Part shown: positions 34,801 through 40,800 of the stretch, one piece after another
How the letters are laid out: every line of letters begins with the position of its first letter
Position numbering within the stretch: position 1 is the stretch's first letter
Source of the DNA: Symbiodinium natans
Taxonomy: Eukaryota; Sar; Dinophyceae; Suessiales; Symbiodiniaceae
DNA: 55,000 bases
Direction: 5' to 3'
Assembly: GCA_905221605.1 (NCBI GenBank)
Contig: CAJNDS010002255.1
Span: 457,501 to 512,500, forward strand
Notes under the pieces: generated by a model
What the model saw: only the letters and a program-made list of their open reading frames with translations
What the model was told of the DNA's origin: nothing
Databases searched by the model: none
Made by a program: the position numbers and the translations under genes

Positions 34801-37800
34801 AGTGTCCCCCCTCAAGCTCCGGGCAACTGGCAGCTCCCAGGTACATCTTCGATCGTCGCCGCATTCACGCGAAGGAGGGGTCGGGGCTTGGGCGGCTTGG
34901 GCGGCTTCGGCGTAGGGTTTCCCGGCTTGTGGGTTCCGAGTTGCAGAGTGTAGGGCTGAGGCTGTGCTCAGGGTCTCGGGTTTAGGAATGAGGGTTTAGG
35001 GCTTAGGTTTGGTGTTCAGGGCACTCTTCCGGGACCATCAGGGTTCGGACATGCAGATATAGGGGCCTTGCAGGCATTCGAGTTGATTGTCCGGGCTTCT
35101 CTAAGTAGTACACTAGGTCCGTATGAGAATGGGATCCACAGAAGGGACCAGAGTTTAGAGAACCTGCCATATTCATTGTGTACAACATATCCTCCTACAC
35201 CCCAAGCCCTCAGCTCTTGCGAGCTCCTTTCTATCGCGAAGCCCCTCACCCCCCAACCTTGCTTGGATGTTTATGAGTCATGTAGGTAAGGTTAGAAACC
35301 CGAAACCCTAAATCCAAACTCTCCAATCCGACCCCAACCCCCCTAAACTCCAAACCTGAATCTAAACCCTGAACCTCCCACGTCTTGGGAATATTAACAG
35401 TCCTCAATAGGGATTATGGTAGGGGGTCCTATTCGCCCCTATTTAGACCTGTTAGTATAAGCGGCAACATCCCGACTTAGAGCCCTAAGCCCCCCAAAAA
35501 TCATAAAGCCTTGGAACCCTATACCTCCCTCAGAGCCACCTGAAAAGCCTAAGACCCACCTGAACCCACCCAAACCCTAAGCCCTAAGCCCTAAACCCTA
35601 AACCCGAAACCCTAACCCCCCAAACCCGAACCCCTAACCCCCAAACCAAAAGCCCTAAACCTCCTACCCCCCAAAGCCCTCCGCCAGAAAACGCAGCCAC
35701 CAGGAGGCGGCCCTGATAAACTTCCTCCCAGACCAGCTGAAAGGCCAAATCCGCCGATCTCAGGCGCCTCTTCACAGAAGGGTTTGGGGTTTAGGGTTTA
35801 GGGTTTAGGGTTTAGGGTTTGGGGTTTAGGGTTTGAGGTTTAGGGTTTAGGGCTTACCCGAAACCAGAAGCCTAAACCCCGAAACAGAGGCCCCCACACA
35901 AGCTTTTTTAGAGGTTAGGGCACAGTCAGTCCGACATCCGCAACCCTAAGCCCCGAAAGCCCTAAGCCCTAAACCCAAAACCCTAAACCCAAAACCCTAA
36001 ACCCTAAAACCTAAACCCTAAACCCTAAACCCTAAACCCTAAATCCTAAACCCTAAACCCTAAACCCTAAACCCTATACCCTACACCCTAAACGGTGACA
36101 TGCGAAGTCCCAAGCCCCCGAAGCTTGGCGAAGGCAGAGCACTGAGGGAGCGATTGAGGGGTTCGCAGCGACCTCAGGTCGGGCTTAGGAGCTAGAGGGG
36201 TTTAGGGTTTAGGGTTTAGGGTTCAGCAGCTCTGGGTCGAGCAATCTCTAGTAGAGCCGCTGTCTGGACTCTAGAAAAAAACCCACCCACCCAGAGAATC
36301 CCAAAACATTAAGAAATATAAAGTTCACATTTTCCTCAGCAAGCCCTGTCCTCCAACCTCATTTATTCATTCTGCTCGTGTTCTTTGTCATTCTGCTTGG
36401 TTTCCATTCTGCTCGTATGCGTTTCTTTCTGCTCGTTTTCATTCTGCTCGTATTCGTTCTTTTTCTGATCTGCTCGTCTCGTGTTCGTTCTCGTTCTGCT
36501 CGTATTCATTCTGCTCGTATTCGTTCTCTCTCTGCTCGATTTCAGTCCGCTCGTTTTCGTTGTTTTTCTTCTCGTATTCATTCTGTTCGTATTCGCTCTC
36601 TCTCTCTGCTCGATTTCAGTCTGCTCGTCTTCGTTCTCTCTCTGCTCGTAATCATTCTGCTCGTATTCGTTCTCTTTCTGCTCATATTCATTTTGCTCGT
36701 GTTCGTTCTCTTTCTGCTCGTATTCGTGCTTTTTCTGCACGCTCTCTGCTCGATTTCAGTCCTCTCCGCTCGATTTCAGTCTGCTCGTCTTCGTTCTCTC
36801 TCTGCTCGTAATCATTCTGCTCGTATTCGTTCTCTTTCTGCTCATATTCATTTTGCTCGTGTTCGTTCTCTTTCTGCTCGTGTTCGTGCTCTTTCTGCGC
36901 GTGTTCGTTCTCTCTCTCTGCTCGATTTCAGTCCGCTCGTTTTCGCTGTCTTTCTGCTCGTACTGAGTCTGCTCGTACTCGTTCTCTTTCTGCTCGTATT
37001 CATTCTGCTCGTATTCGTTCTCTCTCTGCTCGACGTCAGTCTACTCGTATTCGTTCTCTTTCTGCTCATATTCACTTTGCTCGTGTTCGTTTTCCCCGGT
37101 GACCCTGCCTATTTTTGGCCGTCTTGTTGGTTGTGTTTGGCACACTTTAAGCTGCCTGGCTTCCACATGGTTGCTTTCCAATTAGTGCCCCGGTGACCTC
37201 GCCTCATGTTGGCTCCTGCTCGTAGGGTTTGATGAGAGGCCTAGAGGTTTGTCGTATGTCCCCTCTCTTCGTGCTCGTAAGGTTTGTCCCTCCCTTCATG
37301 CTCGTAGGGTTTGATGAGAGGTCTACAGGTTTGTCGCACGTCCCCTCCCTTCGTGCTGTTAGAGTTTGTCGTATGTCGCCTCCCTTCGTGCTCGTCGGCT
37401 TTGTCGTGTGTCCCTCTTCGTCTGCTTGCAAAGAATCCCAAGAATTCAGAAACTGAGATTATATTTTCAGAGGTTTGTCGTATGTCCCCTCCCTTCGTGC
37501 TCGTAGGGTTTGTCGTATGTCCCCTCCCTTCGTGCTCGTAGGGTTTGATGAGAGGTCTACAGGTTTGTCGTACGTCCCCTCCCTTCGTGTTCTTAGGGTT
37601 TGTCGTATGTCCCCTCCCTTCGTGCTCGTCGGCTTTGTCGTATGTCCCTCTTTGTCTGCTTGCAGAGAATCCCAAAACATTGAGAAATGCACGGGTTTAT
37701 TTTCGAGGTTTGTCGTATGTCCCCTCCTTTCGTGCTCGTAGGGTTTGACGAGAGGTCTACAGGTTTGTCGTACGCCCTCTCCCTTCGTGCTCTTAGGGTT

Positions 37801-40800
37801 TGTCGTATGCCTCCCTTCGTGCTCGGAGGGTTTGTCGTATGTCCCCTCCCTTCGTGCTCGTATGGTTTGATGAAAGGTCTACAGATTCGTCGCATGTCCC
37901 TTCCCTTCGCGCCCTTAGGGTTTGTCGTATGTCCCCTCCCTTCGTGCTCGTCGGCTTTGTCGCATGTCCCTTGTCTTCGCGCTTGCTTTCCCCAGACCGA
38001 AGGTAGAACCAAAAGTGTTGGTCCGGATTGACAAAAAACCCTAATTTTGTTAACCTCATGTTTTGTTTTCCCCCACCCCACCCTCGAACCATTCCAGTTC
38101 GAGCCAATCCCCAACCCACCCTAGAACCAACTACCCGTATTCGGAGCCCTTGAAGGGGGGTTTGGGAATCATGGTCTTGGAGTGTTTTGGGCTGGAAACC
38201 CGCCTTCCCAACCCCCCTCTCTGGAGCCTTTGAAGGGGGGGTTGGGAATCATGGTCTTGGAGTGTTTTGGGCTGGAAACCCGCCTTCCCAACCCCCTCTC
38301 TGGAGCCCTTGAAGGGGGGGTTGGGAATCATGGTCTTGGAGTGTTTTGGGCTGGAAACCCGCCTTCCCAACCCCCCTCTCTGGAGCCTTTTGAAGGGGGG
38401 GTTGGGAATCATGGTCTTGGAGTTTTTAGGGCTGGAAACCCGCCTTCCCAACCGCCCTCTTGGAGCCCTTGAAGTCGTTCTCTCTCTGCTCGTATTTCTC
38501 TGCTCGTCTTCATTCTGCTTGCATTCGTTCTCGGGGTGGGGGGGTGGGGGGGGGTGGGGGGGGGTTGCGAAGCCCTCATCCAGGTTTCCAACCCCAGAAT
38601 GGGGGTCCCGAAGTTGCTTTTCCCCACCCCACCCCTGAACCCTAAGAAGGGGCTGCCGTGTTGCCCGGCCCCGCAAAGCCTTCATCTTGATCGGGCCCAG
38701 GACCCAGAATGGGGGTCTGGGCCAGAAGAGGGGGGGTGGGGGGGGGGGGGGGGGGTGGGGGGGGTGGGGGGGGTGGGGGGGGTGGGGGGGGGGTGGTGGG
38801 GGGGGTGGGGGGGGGGGGGGGGGGTGGGGGGGGGGGGTGGGGGGGGGGTGGGGGGGTGGGGGGGGGGTGGGGGGTGGGGGGGGGGGGGTGGGGGGTGGGG
38901 TGGGGGGGGGGGGGGGGGGGGGGGTGGGGGGGGGGGGCGGGGGGGGTGGGGGGGGGGTGGGGGGGGGGGTGGGGGGGGGGGGGTGGAGGGGGGAAAAAGC
39001 CGTGGCCATTGGCAAAATAGCCGTGGCCATCGGCAAAAAAAGCCGTGGCCATTGGCAAAAAAAGCCGTGGCCATTGGCAGAAAAGCCGTGGCCATTGGCA
39101 AAAAAGCCATGGCCATTGGCAAAAAAGCCGTGGCCATTGGCAAATGCCACTTGCCAATGGCCACGGCTTTTTTGCCAATGGCCACGTTCTCCATTAAGGT
39201 TGGGCCCCAACCTTAATGGGGAACGTGGCCATTGGCAAAAAAGCCGTGGCCATTGGCAAAAAGCCCGAAAAGTTGCCAATGGCCACGGCTTTTTGGCCAA
39301 TGGCCACGTTCCCCATTAAGGTTGGGGGGCATTTTGTGCGAATTGGGTTTGAAAAACCCATTTTGGCGACCAACCTTAATGACATTGGTGGCCATTGGCA
39401 AAAAAGCCGTGGCCATTGGCAACTTTCCCGTGGCCATTGGCGAATTTGCCAATGGCCACGGCTTTTTTGCCAATGGCCACGGCTTTTTTGCCAATGGCCA
39501 CGGGTTTTTTGCCAATGGCCACGGTTTTTTTGCCAATGGCCACGTTCCCCATTAAGGTTTAAATTATTATATGATAGAGAGAGTTTAGGGTTTAGGGTTT
39601 AGGGTTTAGGGTTTAGGGTTCAGGGTTTAGGGTTTAGGGTTTAGGGTTTAGGGCTAGAGGTCTTCAGCCCCGACATGCTGAACCCAGATGCCCCAAGCTC
39701 CGAAACCCTGAAGGCCTGAAACCCTGAAACTCCGAAACCCGGAAACCCTTAAGAGCCCTGAAACCCGGAAACCCCTTAAGAGCCCTTGAATCCCTTAAAC
39801 CCTGAATCCCTTAAAACGTGAAAAGCAACCCTGAAACCCTGAAACCCTTAAACCCTGAAACCCTTAAACCCTGAAATCCTTAAACCCTGAGACCCTGAAA
39901 TCCCTTAACCTCTTAAGCCCCGAGTCCCTGAACCTCTCAATCTAGGCCATCAGCCGGAACACTTCCGCAGGTGCGCATGTACTTAGAGAGGATACCTCTG
40001 ATGCGGGAGCTGGAGAGAGACAGCAGCTCGCCCGGGAGGCTGAAGTTGGGGGCTGTGAACCCTGAACCCCTCCCCCCCGCCCTCCCCCCCTCCCCCCCCC
40101 TCCCCGAAGAAGAAACCAAGCAGCACTGACACGGGGATGTTTCTAAACCCTAAACCCTAAACCCTAAACCCTAAACCCTAAACCCTAAACCCTAAACCCT
40201 AAACCCTAAACCCTAAACCCTAAACCCTAAACCCTAAACCCTAAACCCTAAACCCTTTATGGGATGATCTTTGGGGCAGATTCGATGAGCCCCAAAGTCA
40301 TGTGCGGAACATGAATCCAACCTCGGGGCTAAGCCCTGAAGCCCGAAGCCTCAGATACAACAAGACGGAACGGCTAGACCCACAGCCCCGTAGCCTTGTT
40401 AGGGCTTGAGGGTTAGGGGATTAGGGTGAGAGTCTCAGGTTTGGGTGGGGGGGGTTGTTGGGGTTGGGGTTTAGGGTGGTGGAAGTCCACCCGAAGCTTA
40501 GGTAGTTGGTTTACGGTTTAGTGTTTAGGGCTCGGGGCTAAATCGGTGTGGGGGAGGGGCTTCCGAACCTACCAACTCCGTACCACAAGGGTTTAGGGTT
40601 TAGGGTTCAAGGTTTAGGGCATCCAAGGCATCGAGAAGATATGCGACGCGGCAGAGACCTTCGACCTTATGCAAGGAGATGCCGTTAGCAACGCAGGCGC
40701 GGCCGGTGCGGTTCGAAGCGGGGGGCTGTTCTAAATACCTGAGCCCTAAACCCCAAACGCCTGTTTTCTGGGGATCATCCTCATCATTCTGTCTGATCAG

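Noticed and set aside
36378-37196. 272-codon plus-strand frame, Leu/Ser/Arg-rich
   Set aside because: Direct translation of a minisatellite lying in an intron; the opposite strand is open too.
38131-39300. 389-codon minus-strand Pro-rich frame and several Gly-rich plus-strand frames
   Set aside because: They run through a near-pure G tract and the 21-bp satellite; composition alone keeps them open.
38996-39560. CRISPR-like array
   Set aside because: Units are contiguous without unique spacers and change strand; eukaryotic satellite.
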